Source: Azomonas macrocytogenes (GTDB lineage Bacteria; Pseudomonadota; Gammaproteobacteria; Pseudomonadales; Pseudomonadaceae). From it: a stretch of DNA of 64,000 nucleotides. The translations under genes were made by a program, and so were the position numbers. The notes beneath the pieces were generated by a model that ran no database searches, was not told the origin of the DNA, and worked only from the letters and a program-made list of their open reading frames with translations. Of the stretch, positions 28,614 to 36,589 are shown piece by piece (position 1 is the first letter of the stretch; every line of letters begins with the position of its first letter). The DNA lies in contig NZ_JACHXI010000011.1 of the NCBI RefSeq assembly GCF_014191985.1, positions 53,703-117,702 on the forward strand. The letters are read 5' to 3'.

Positions 28614-29111
28614 TTATCGACGACGGAACAAGGGTAGCGGCTGATCAGCTGCAGCCTGGTAGGCAACGCTGAAATCCTTCAACCCGGCAAGAGCCGCTTG
28701 CGGATCCCGGTCGGGACGAACGGCAAATGCATCGAAGCCACAACGCTGCATAAAAAACAACTGGTCTTGAAGGACATCACCAATCGCGCGAATTTCGCCT
28801 TTGTAGGCGTAGCGATCCCTTAGCAGGCGTGCAGTGGAATAGTGTCGCCCATCGGTAAAGGCGGGGAAATTCAGTGCAATCACCTGGAACAGAGGGAGGC
28901 TATCCGGCGCAATGCTTTCGATCTCCTCATCGCTTTCCAGCCATACACCAAGCCCACCGTCCCGTGCCTTGAGTGCATGCTCATGCTCCAGCCAAAGTGC
29001 TAGCGGAACGATGATATCGTCGCTATTGGGCAGAACGTCCAAGGTTGCATCCTTTGGCATCAAGTGCCAGGACTCCTGCACCAACTGTCCATTTTTAATT
29101 ATTTGCTGCAT
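28614..29111 (-). CDS. DUF934 protein associated with sulfite reductase, 165 aa
   Basis: This belongs to the family annotated as a probable oxidoreductase involved in sulfite reduction, found next to cysI across Pseudomonas. It shows the central GRHYSTARLLRDRYAYKGEIRAIGDVLQDQLFFMQRCGFDAF, conserved in two blocks, and no cofactor motif. Its ATG at 29111 has AAGGAG upstream and overlaps the end of cysI by 17 bases, so translation is coupled. Biochemical role is unproven. The link to sulfite reduction is from gene neighbourhood. Confidence 0.88.
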   Translation of the reverse strand: MQQIIKNGQLVQESWHLMPKDATLDVLPNSDDIIVPLALWLEHEHALKARDGGLGVWLESDEEIESIAPDSLPLFQVIALNFPAFTDGRHYSTARLLRDRYAYKGEIRAIGDVLQDQLFFMQRCGFDAFAVRPDRDPQAALAGLKDFSVAYQAAADQPLPLFRRR

Positions 29112-30753
29112 AAACCCGCTCCTTGAAAGGGGCGATACCGATCCGGCGGAAAGTGTCGACAAAGGTTTCTTCCTCGGTACGAGTTTCGACATAGACCTGA
29201 ATTATCTTGCTGATAACCTCGGGCATTTCATCCTGGGCGAAGGAGGGGCCGAGAATTTGCCCCAGGCTGGCGTCCCGACTGGAGCTACCACCCAGTGATA
29301 TCTGATAGAACTCTTCTCCTTTCTTGTCGACACCAAGGATGCCGATATGGCCGACATGGTGGTGACCACAAGCGTTCATGCAGCCGGAGATGTTCAAATC
29401 GATTTCACCGATATCGAACAGATAGTCCAGATCGTCGAAACGGCGCTGGATTGCCTCGGCGACCGGAATCGACTTGGCATTTGCCAGGGAGCAGTAATCA
29501 CCGCCTGGGCAGCAGATGATATCGGTCAGCAGGCCGATGTTAGGTGTGGCGAAGCCCTGTTCACGCAGCTCCTGCCAGAGCGCAAAAAGTTGTGACTGCT
29601 CGACATCGGCAAGAATCATATTCTGATTATGGCTGTTGCGAACTTCGCCAAAGCTATAGCGATCAGCTAGATCAGCGATTGCCTCGAGCTGTTTATCGGT
29701 CACATCGCCTGGTGCGGTTCCCGTTGGTTTCAAAGATAGTGTTATCGCAACGTAACCCGGTTTTTTGTGGGCAAAGACATTACGTGAACGCCAGCGAGCA
29801 AAGCCGGGGTTTTCAGCATCCAGGCGGGTGAGGGTAGCGCTGTCGTCTTCCAGTGATTTATAGGGCGGGTCGACGAAATATTGCGAAACCCGCTCTATTT
29901 CGGCTTCAGTCAAAGTCGTGGGGCCATCTTTCAAATAAGCCCACTCGGCATTGACACGCTCGGCGAAGACCTCAGGAGTCAGTGCTTTTACCAGGATCTT
30001 GATGCGAGCCTTGAATTTATTATCCCGGCGTCCATAACGGTTATAGACGCGCAGGATGGCATCCAGATAGCTAAGCAGATGTTGCCAGGGCAGGAACTCA
30101 TTGATGCGGCTACCGACAATCGGAGTACGGCCAAGGCCGCCACCGACCGAGACACGGAAACCCAGCTCGCCAGCGGCGTTTTTGACTGCTTCCAGGCCTA
30201 TATCGTGTACTTCAGTGGCGGCTCGATCACTTACGGCACCATTGATGGCGATCTTGAATTTCCGCGGCAGAAAGGCGAACTCTGGGTGAAAAGTCGACCA
30301 CTGACGGATGATTTCGCACCACGGGCGCGGGTCGACAAGCTCGTCATGAGCCACGCCGGCAAACTGGTCGGTAGTCGTGTTACGGATACAATTACCGCTG
30401 GTCTGGATTGCATGCATCTGTACCGTTGCCAGTTCGGCAAGAATCTCAGGTACATCTTCCAGATCCGGCCAGTTGAACTGTACGTTTTGCCGGGTGCTGA
30501 TATGGGCATAACCTTTATCGTAGTCCCTGGCAATCTGTGCCAGTTTGCGAACCTGGGACGAGGAAAGCAAACCATAAGGAACGGCTACACGCAGCATGGG
30601 CGCATAGCGCTGGATATAAAGGCCATTCTGCAGCCGCAGGGGACGAAACTCTTCTTCTAGCAACTCTCCTGCAAGGTAGCGGCGGGTCTGATCGCGGAAT
30701 TGCTTGACGCGTTCATCCACGATTTGCTGGTCATATTGGTCGTATAAGTACAT
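29095..30753 (-). CDS. cysI: sulfite reductase hemoprotein (nitrite/sulfite reductase family), 552 aa
   Basis: This enzyme reduces sulfite to sulfide for cysteine synthesis using siroheme coupled to a [4Fe-4S] cluster. The cluster ligands are in the CX5C and CX3C pairs at residues 415/421 and 458/462 (CPGGDYC and CMNACGHHH). HISTRQNVQFNW and the repeated half-domain pattern fit the single-chain 550-residue Pseudomonas enzyme, which probably takes electrons from ferredoxin or a separate flavoprotein. DUF934 follows with overlap. The 190-base AT-rich upstream region holds two inverted repeats, one of them a 26-base dyad shared in part with the hemN promoter region. Confidence 0.93.
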   Translation of the reverse strand: MYLYDQYDQQIVDERVKQFRDQTRRYLAGELLEEEFRPLRLQNGLYIQRYAPMLRVAVPYGLLSSSQVRKLAQIARDYDKGYAHISTRQNVQFNWPDLEDVPEILAELATVQMHAIQTSGNCIRNTTTDQFAGVAHDELVDPRPWCEIIRQWSTFHPEFAFLPRKFKIAINGAVSDRAATEVHDIGLEAVKNAAGELGFRVSVGGGLGRTPIVGSRINEFLPWQHLLSYLDAILRVYNRYGRRDNKFKARIKILVKALTPEVFAERVNAEWAYLKDGPTTLTEAEIERVSQYFVDPPYKSLEDDSATLTRLDAENPGFARWRSRNVFAHKKPGYVAITLSLKPTGTAPGDVTDKQLEAIADLADRYSFGEVRNSHNQNMILADVEQSQLFALWQELREQGFATPNIGLLTDIICCPGGDYCSLANAKSIPVAEAIQRRFDDLDYLFDIGEIDLNISGCMNACGHHHVGHIGILGVDKKGEEFYQISLGGSSSRDASLGQILGPSFAQDEMPEVISKIIQVYVETRTEEETFVDTFRRIGIAPFKERVYAANN

Positions 30754-30848
30754 GAATCATCTCATCAGGCATGGCCTGACCAGGCAAGGTCACGGCATAT
30801 GGAGAATAATACGCGTTAGACCACTTTCGTGATACCGACAAGCCTTCA

Positions 30849-30897
30849 TATGCAAATGACGAATTTGCATAGTTAATTTATAACATCATAAATTAAC
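30849..30897. promoter_or_regulatory. two inverted repeats upstream of cysI
   Basis: The first, TATGCAAAT-GACGA-ATTTGCATA at 30849-30871, has perfect nine-base arms. The second, GTTAATTTAT-AACATC-ATAAATTAAC at 30872-30897, has perfect ten-base arms and contains copy B of the shared 15-base motif. They lie about 95-145 bases before the cysI start and are the likely promoter and regulator sites. Confidence 0.6.
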
Positions 30898-30948
30898 TGA
30901 GAAAATTACTTACCCAAACCTTCTAAAAAAAGAACTCACCTCGCTTCG

Positions 30949-32256
30949 CTAAAAACCATCGAGACAAGCAGATAACGTTGCGAAATCCGGACGTTGCATC
31001 GTCGGTATGTGGAAACATTCAGCTTGCAGCTGCCGCATGCGTTGCTGTTTCGCTGGCTGATCCTGCGGTGCAATGCGTTCAAGCAATTCTTCCAGAAGAC
31101 AGCCGAATGCACGGGTCTCGATGCGCTGTAGTGCAGCACTAGTCGAGCCAGAAGCTGCGAAAAAGGATGCTGCACCGAAATCACTCAGCAAGCATTTACC
31201 ATATTCGTCGACCAATAGATTATGGGCATAAAGGTCGCCATGCAGGATGCCACTCCGGTGCAAATGCTTTAGTACCGAAGCAACTCCTCGGACAATATTC
31301 AGTACTTGCTCGAAGCTGAAGCCTTGGCCTTCGGCGTAGCAATCGCGTGTACAGCTGGCTAGAGAAGGCGGGGCGGCAAGCACTTTAAAAGCTGGATCGA
31401 TCAACTCCATCAAGAGGCCAGGGGCAGTATTGATTTCATCTTCAAGCGGGCCGACAACCTGGATCAGGTTGTGGTGATCACCAGCAGCGATACAAGCAGC
31501 CATTTCACTATGCGGAAGACCATCGCTGGTCACACTACCTTTGAACAGCTTGGCCGCCATCGGTCGCGCCGCAGTTTTCCAGTTTGCGCGCCGAATGATC
31601 CCGGAAGCTCCCTGGCCAAGAATTTCACCCAGTTCGATACTATCGCGCGCAATGGGTGGTATAGGATGCTGGGCCAGTGTTCGAGCCTCATTGGTATCGC
31701 TGAACGGATTGCCAGCAAAGGCCAGCCAGGATAAACGCGGCAGTTCAAGCAACCACCCAGGAAGACTTTCCAATCTGTTGGCAGCGATACGAAGCAACTC
31801 AAGGTTGTGGCAGGCCTCCATGCTCTGTGGCAGGAAATGTAGTTGATTACCGGCCAGCATCAGCTTTTGTAGGCGTGAGCAATTGCCCAGATCTTCTGGC
31901 AAATCCTGCAATTGATTGTCGGTAAGAATCAGCCAGCGTAACGCTGGGGACAAGGCTGCAGCTGGCAAATGATTGATCCGATTGGCTTTGAAACCAACCA
32001 TTTCCAGGTTCGAGCATTCACCGAGTACTTCGGGAACCTCGGTAAACGGGTTATTCGAGCAGAATAAAATACGCAGTTTGTGTAAACGCGAGAGATTGGC
32101 AGGCAGGCTCTGAAGCTGGTTGCCTGATAGATTCAGCACTTCCAACGTGTCGGAAAGCGCGAAAATTTCCTCAGGAAATTCAGTCAATCCAGCAGATAAA
32201 TCAAGTCGTGTGGCGCCAGCCAGTTCACCGCGCCGCAGTTGTTCCAATGTATGCAT
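30949..32256 (-). CDS. leucine-rich-repeat protein with C-terminal protein-kinase domain, 435 aa
   Basis: Residues about 15-185 hold seven or so leucine-rich repeats of the LxxLPxxL type. From about 205 there is a eukaryotic-like kinase: glycine loop GQGASG (214-219), an invariant-type Lys236 in AAKLF, a catalytic loop HGDLYAHN (339-346, HGD in place of HRD, with Asp341 and Asn346 kept), and DFG at 359-361. The kinase is short at its C-lobe. There is no membrane segment, so it is cytosolic. Related LRR-kinases occur in Pseudomonas without known substrates. It lies downstream of the RlmN-like gene on the same strand, separated by 72 bases. Confidence 0.85.
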   Translation of the reverse strand: MHTLEQLRRGELAGATRLDLSAGLTEFPEEIFALSDTLEVLNLSGNQLQSLPANLSRLHKLRILFCSNNPFTEVPEVLGECSNLEMVGFKANRINHLPAAALSPALRWLILTDNQLQDLPEDLGNCSRLQKLMLAGNQLHFLPQSMEACHNLELLRIAANRLESLPGWLLELPRLSWLAFAGNPFSDTNEARTLAQHPIPPIARDSIELGEILGQGASGIIRRANWKTAARPMAAKLFKGSVTSDGLPHSEMAACIAAGDHHNLIQVVGPLEDEINTAPGLLMELIDPAFKVLAAPPSLASCTRDCYAEGQGFSFEQVLNIVRGVASVLKHLHRSGILHGDLYAHNLLVDEYGKCLLSDFGAASFFAASGSTSAALQRIETRAFGCLLEELLERIAPQDQPAKQQRMRQLQAECFHIPTMQRPDFATLSACLDGF

Positions 32257-32328
32257 GTATGGGCCGTTCCGTTGGCATGCGTACTGTCATCAAGCAAGAC
32301 CGTACCAAAGGATAAAGTAAAGAAATAA

Positions 32329-33360
32329 TCAGGCACTGTGACTGGTCATTTGCCTTGGGCGTTCCCCGCGTGCCCTCAGTTGCCCGCAGCCACCATCGAT
32401 ATCCTGGCCTGCAGAGTTACGTACCTTGGTCAATACGCCACGGCTGTGCAGGTAACGCACTATCTCGACAATACGCTCACCCTTTGGACGCTGATAGTCA
32501 TCGATATCCAGACTGTTATATGGAATCAGATTCATGACCGCGTATTTACCCTTAATCAGTCGCAAGATACCGTCCATTTCTTCCTGGCTATCGTTGATTC
32601 CCGCGAGCAGCGTCCACTGATACTGGATGGGATGGCCAACCTGGCGGGCATAGGCTTCGCCAAGCTCGACCAGTTCTTTGGGGTCGATGCGTGGTGCGTT
32701 CGGTAGCAATTGCTGCCGCAAATCGGCACAGGTGGTGTGTAGAGACAACGCAAGGGCCGGCTTTATTCGTTCGCGGGGTAGACGCTCGAATACGCGTCTG
32801 TCGCCTACCGTGGAAAACACCAGATTCTTGTGGCCGATGCCGCCAATGTCACCAAGCAGATTCATGGCTTCTATCAGATTGTCGAGGTTATGCGCCGGTT
32901 CGCCCATACCCATGAATACGACTTTTCTTACTGGGCGGAAACGTCGAGCCAGTGCAACCTGGGCAACTATTTCGGCACTGCCCAACTGGCGTAATAAGCC
33001 GCTTTTTCCTGTCATGCAGAATACGCACCCCACAGCACAACCGACCTGGCTCGAAACGCAGAGGCCATCACGTGGTAGCAATACACTTTCCACTATCTGC
33101 CCATCGTGCAGTTCCACCAAAAGGCGAGCTGAACCATCGGTTCCCGGATGCTCGGCGCGCAGCTTTGCCAGCTTGGCAAGCTCTTGCGACAGTTGGGGAA
33201 TGGCTGTTCGGACACTTAACGGCAAAAAATTCTGCGCCTGCTGATAGCGAGTGCCGGTATCGAGCGGCCAGCCCTGCAACCAGGCACGGCTGATTCGCCG
33301 GATATGACACGTCTTGGCACCGCATTCGGCCAGGCGCCTGTTGATTTCAGTGACTCGCAT
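32329..33360 (-). CDS. RlmN/Cfr-like radical SAM RNA methyltransferase, 343 aa
   Basis: The radical-SAM Cys triad is in GCAVGCVFCMTG (CX3CX2C) near residue 113. Further family hallmarks are VFMGMGEPAHNLDN, LALSLHTT, and a C-terminal Cys in GQDIDGGCGQLR that would carry the methyl group. Family members methylate adenine C2 or C8 in 23S rRNA and tRNA. This looks like a divergent paralogue common in Pseudomonas rather than housekeeping RlmN, which should be elsewhere beside ndk/pilF-type genes. AAGGAG precedes the ATG. It starts nine bases after the KfrA-like stop, so the two are likely co-transcribed. Confidence 0.85.
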   Translation of the reverse strand: MRVTEINRRLAECGAKTCHIRRISRAWLQGWPLDTGTRYQQAQNFLPLSVRTAIPQLSQELAKLAKLRAEHPGTDGSARLLVELHDGQIVESVLLPRDGLCVSSQVGCAVGCVFCMTGKSGLLRQLGSAEIVAQVALARRFRPVRKVVFMGMGEPAHNLDNLIEAMNLLGDIGGIGHKNLVFSTVGDRRVFERLPRERIKPALALSLHTTCADLRQQLLPNAPRIDPKELVELGEAYARQVGHPIQYQWTLLAGINDSQEEMDGILRLIKGKYAVMNLIPYNSLDIDDYQRPKGERIVEIVRYLHSRGVLTKVRNSAGQDIDGGCGQLRARGERPRQMTSHSA

Positions 33361-33368
33361 AAAGCTCC

Positions 33369-34439
33369 TTATATGGCTCCAGGCAGAGCAGGCGGATTGT
33401 CTTTGGCTCTTTTCAACTCGTCCAGCGCATGAGCAGTCTTGGCCAGATCCTCATGCGCAACCTGTAGCTGGTCGGCTTGCTTCTGCAGGGTTTTGTTTGC
33501 TCTGGCAACTGCTTCTTCCAACCCCAGAACTTGCTTTTCCAGTACGCTTTTTGCTCCAACAGCCTCACTGAAGTGCGCTATATCAGCCTGCAGGGTTTTC
33601 AGGCGAGATTCGAGTGCTTCCTTGGTTCCCTGCGATTGGGCAATGCGAGTATTTAGCCCGGCAATTTCCAGTTGCTGCCGTTCCATCTGTCGCTGCTGTT
33701 CCTGCCGTTCGCTGGATAATTGCCGCGCTTCAGTAAGCAGGCGTTCATTATCCCTATTCAGCCTGGTCAATTCGTCCTGTTTGACGATGGTTGCCTGTTG
33801 CAGCTGACGGATATCCATCTGTAGCTGCTGTATTTGGGTTTCATGTCGACGTTGTTCTTGTTCACGCTGCTCTTTACTGGCCTGGCGATAATGTTCAAGA
33901 GCAGCACGAGCATGCTCGTGCTTTTCTTCCAACGAGAGTATTTGAGTGTCCTTTTCACTCAAACGTGTTTTCTGCTCCTCGACAAGCTGTTGCAATCGAG
34001 CTCTTTCAAGATCGGTCCCATGCAACTGTTCTTGGGTTTTTTCTTGTAATCGACGAATTTCCAGCAATTCGTGCGAAACCGTATCGCTTTGTTTTTCCAG
34101 TTGACCGATACGTTCCTGAGCCAGACAAAGCTTGTTTTCATAACCTGTTCGTTCTTGGGTCAGCTTCTCTCGCTCCTGGGCAACAGATTCCTGTGCCTCC
34201 TGCTCCAGTGTCTCAGCCAGATGCGCTACCAAGTTGGCCAGTTGCTCGCTTAAAGGCAGGGTGGGGCTTTCTCTGCCATCTATTGCATCCAACTCCTTCA
34301 AATATCGGTGAATTGTCGTTTTCGAGCCGGTATTTCCCAATTCGATACGAATGGCATCGATACTAGGTTTTTCCCCTCTCGCGAGAATTGCCTGGCGAGC
34401 TTTTTTCACTAAAACCTTGTTGATTCCACCACGTGCCAT
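33369..34439 (-). CDS. KfrA-like DNA-binding coiled-coil protein, 356 aa
   Basis: The N-terminal 110 residues match the KfrA DNA-binding domain (INKVLVKKARQAILARGEKPS then LGNTGSKTTIHRYLKELD). The remaining 240 residues are an almost unbroken Glu/Gln/Leu/Lys/Arg heptad coiled coil. KfrA proteins are autoregulated plasmid-associated factors that aid segregation, and chromosomal homologues are less understood. ATG 34439 is favoured (GGGG upstream), and another ATG at 34460 is close. It is divergent from a tyrosine recombinase across a short spacer with repeated ATTACGTAC elements, its probable operator. Confidence 0.85.
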   Translation of the reverse strand: MARGGINKVLVKKARQAILARGEKPSIDAIRIELGNTGSKTTIHRYLKELDAIDGRESPTLPLSEQLANLVAHLAETLEQEAQESVAQEREKLTQERTGYENKLCLAQERIGQLEKQSDTVSHELLEIRRLQEKTQEQLHGTDLERARLQQLVEEQKTRLSEKDTQILSLEEKHEHARAALEHYRQASKEQREQEQRRHETQIQQLQMDIRQLQQATIVKQDELTRLNRDNERLLTEARQLSSERQEQQRQMERQQLEIAGLNTRIAQSQGTKEALESRLKTLQADIAHFSEAVGAKSVLEKQVLGLEEAVARANKTLQKQADQLQVAHEDLAKTAHALDELKRAKDNPPALPGAI

Positions 34440-34464
34440 CACAAACCCCATACGATTCAATACT

Positions 34465-34490
34465 GTATTACGTACAACGTAATTACGTAC
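34465..34490. promoter_or_regulatory. repeated ATTACGTAC operator between kfrA-like and recombinase genes
   Basis: ATTACGTAC occurs twice (34467-34475 and 34482-34490), and ATTACGT with ACGTAAT (34467-34473, 34477-34483) forms an inverted repeat. The arrangement fits autoregulation by the KfrA-like protein and joint control of the divergent recombinase. Confidence 0.55.
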
Positions 34491-34608
34491 TAATTATGCA
34501 TGAAATTTAAAGAAAATATTGAAATATCTGATACGAAATAATCGAGTATTATTTGGTTTTATAAGTAGCAAATGGCCGCTCAGCGGTTCTTTTCGTACGC
34601 AAAGGGCA

Positions 34609-35589
34609 ATGTCAGCGATGAAAGATATCGAGCACTATTTGCAGGCCGGCACACGGGAGAACACCCGGCGCAGCTACCAGTCAGCCATCGAGCACTTTGA
34701 AATAACTTGGGGTGGTTTTCTGCCAGCAACCAGTGACAGCGTCGTGCGTTATCTGGTCGACTACGCAGGCACACTGACCATAAGTACTCTCAAGCAGCGT
34801 TTAGCAGCACTTGCCCAATGGCATGTCAGTCAGGGTTTCCCTGATCCCACCAAGACGCCGGTCGTCAAACAGGTGCTCAAAGGTATCCGTGCCTTACACC
34901 CCTCTCAGGCAAAACAGGCCGCGCCGTTGCAGTTGCAGCATCTGGAACAGGCTACCCAATGGCTGAACCAAGAGGCGGAGAGGGCACAACACGACAGTGA
35001 CCTGGCGGGTTTACTGCGCAGCCGACGTAACACGGCTTTGCTCTTGATCGGTTTTTGGCGGGGCTTTCGCAGCGACGAACTGTGCCGTCTACAAGTCGAG
35101 CACATTCAGGCCGAAGCTGGCGCTGGCATGGCTCTTTTTCTCCCTCGCACGAAAGGCGACCGCGATTTTCTCGGCACCACCTATCATGCCCCGGCGCTGA
35201 AACGGCTGTGCCCGGTACAGGCTTATCTGGACTGGATCAGCGTGGCAGGTTTCACCCAAGGTCCGGTCTTCCGTCGACTCGATCGCTGGGGAAATCTCAG
35301 CGACACCGGCTTGTATCCTGGGAGCCTGATCGCCGTACTCAGGCAGATCCTGCAATGCGCGGGTATTTCTGCCGAGCTATACACCAGTCACTCGCTACGC
35401 CGCGGCTTCGCAAGCTGGGCTACAGCCAATGGCTGGGATATCAAAGCCCTGATGAGTTACGTGGGGTGGAAGGATATCAAATCAGCAATGCGTTACATTG
35501 ACCCGACCACCTCCTTTGGTGGTCTAGCGGCCAAGCCAGCCCTTGAACCCAATACCAGCACCTTGGTGCCGTTACCGGGCTCTCGCTGA
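34609..35589 (+). CDS. tyrosine-type site-specific recombinase, about 326 aa
   Basis: An N-terminal SAM-like core-binding domain (TRENTRRSYQSAIEHFEITW) is followed by the catalytic domain. The first Arg is in FWRGFRSDEL, the His/Arg motif is HSLRRG, a Trp replaces the second His in SYVGWKD, and the nucleophile Tyr is in AMRYIDP. The final 25 residues are low-complexity. The start is uncertain: the frame is open from 34519, and ATGs at 34609 and 34618 follow an AAGGG. No other phage, integron or ICE genes sit nearby, so this may be a domesticated or solitary recombinase. The usual partner in related genomes appears to be the divergent KfrA-like gene (inference). Confidence 0.87.
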   Translation: MSAMKDIEHYLQAGTRENTRRSYQSAIEHFEITWGGFLPATSDSVVRYLVDYAGTLTISTLKQRLAALAQWHVSQGFPDPTKTPVVKQVLKGIRALHPSQAKQAAPLQLQHLEQATQWLNQEAERAQHDSDLAGLLRSRRNTALLLIGFWRGFRSDELCRLQVEHIQAEAGAGMALFLPRTKGDRDFLGTTYHAPALKRLCPVQAYLDWISVAGFTQGPVFRRLDRWGNLSDTGLYPGSLIAVLRQILQCAGISAELYTSHSLRRGFASWATANGWDIKALMSYVGWKDIKSAMRYIDPTTSFGGLAAKPALEPNTSTLVPLPGSR

Positions 35590-35707
35590 AATGCCTATGA
35601 CAGGCGTGGTGCTGCACTACATGGCATATGCCAGGACGGCACTAACCACCCAATTGACAGTCCCGTTTACTCCAGTACAGCAAGCCTGCTTTTATACCAG
35701 TGATGGA

Positions 35708-35917
35708 TCAGTGCGAGTTCTCCGGCGGCTTTTTCTGTGCAGGAGGGTCGATACCCCAATCTCCGAAGGTATACCAATCTTCTCCGAGCATTTCGGCCGG
35801 GTGCATCGTTCGGTCGGCACCATTTCCACAAGCCAAGGAATTTGCTGGACAGTACCTATCGCAACCCCAGCAAATTCGCTCAGGATGCTTGGGGTTCAAG
35901 GGAAATTTTTTTGTCAT
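35708..35917 (-). CDS. DUF3079 family protein, 69 aa
   Basis: This is a small Cys-rich protein. KFPLNPKHPERICWGCDRYC and later MHPAEMLGEDWYTFGDWGI match the DUF3079 family, common in Pseudomonas and Burkholderia. The Cys cluster CWGCDRYC plus one downstream Cys suggests metal binding. No function is known. It stands alone, convergent with the recombinase gene. Confidence 0.85.
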   Translation of the reverse strand: MTKKFPLNPKHPERICWGCDRYCPANSLACGNGADRTMHPAEMLGEDWYTFGDWGIDPPAQKKPPENSH

Positions 35918-36153
35918 TCTTGATGCCCTGGGAAAAATGCGGCAGTAAATATCGGGCTATTTAGTCATAAAAATACAAACAAGGCGATAGACCAAAGCTC
36001 GACACGCTCATATACACGCTATGAGAGAACCGGCACCCTCAAAACTAATTCAATTCAAAATTGGATTTTTTTGGATCTGCGGAGTCTTTATAAAAGGAAG
36101 TACTTTACAAGTATCTTTATTTTCTAGTGCGAAGTATAACAAGGGGGATAATT

Positions 36154-36312
36154 ATGTCTCTTACAACTATTTTACTTCTTGTTCTAATCGTTCTACTTAT
36201 TGGCGGCCTGCCAGTATTTCCTCACTCGCGTAACTGGGGGTATGGTCCTTCTGGCATTCTTGGCGCTATTTTGATCGTGGTTTTAGTTTTGGTCCTATTG
36301 GGTATTATTTAA
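36154..36312 (+). CDS. DUF3309 small membrane protein, 52 aa
   Basis: Two hydrophobic helices (TTILLLVLIVLLIGGLPVF and ILGAILIVVLVLVLLGII) flank the conserved HSRNWGYGPSG turn, the signature of DUF3309. AAGGGGG sits eight bases before the ATG. Related genes are often stress-induced in Pseudomonas. The upstream region is AT-rich and probably contains the promoter. Confidence 0.88.
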   Translation: MSLTTILLLVLIVLLIGGLPVFPHSRNWGYGPSGILGAILIVVLVLVLLGII

Positions 36313-36589
36313 ATTCATATCAACGTGCCCAGTGCCAATTGCAGTTCCTGCTTCGCCAGGTGTTCTTGATAGGGCACCTGAAGATCCGGTTCTCAGTTGG
36401 CGGGCCATCTCGTCTGACAACTTGAGGAGGCCATTCTGGAGGGTGCCGGCAACTCCTCCAGAGCCAAAACTCGCCCACACCGGCACGGTTATCCAAGCGA
36501 TCGAGCATCACAACCTTTTATAAGGTCTGTCAAAATCACTCTTCCATTTCATAAGGAAGGATGGCTAGAGCATCTCTTATTATATCGGC
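36313..36589. other. intergenic region, no supported gene
   Basis: Several short ORFs on both strands overlap here, but none has a ribosome site or recognisable family. The composition is more GC-rich than the DUF3309 spacer, so it may be the decayed end of an older gene. Confidence 0.3.

Noticed and set aside
36313..36589. Possible transposase remnant between DUF3309 and dbpA
   Set aside because: Several overlapping short frames, none with a recognisable family or terminal repeats.
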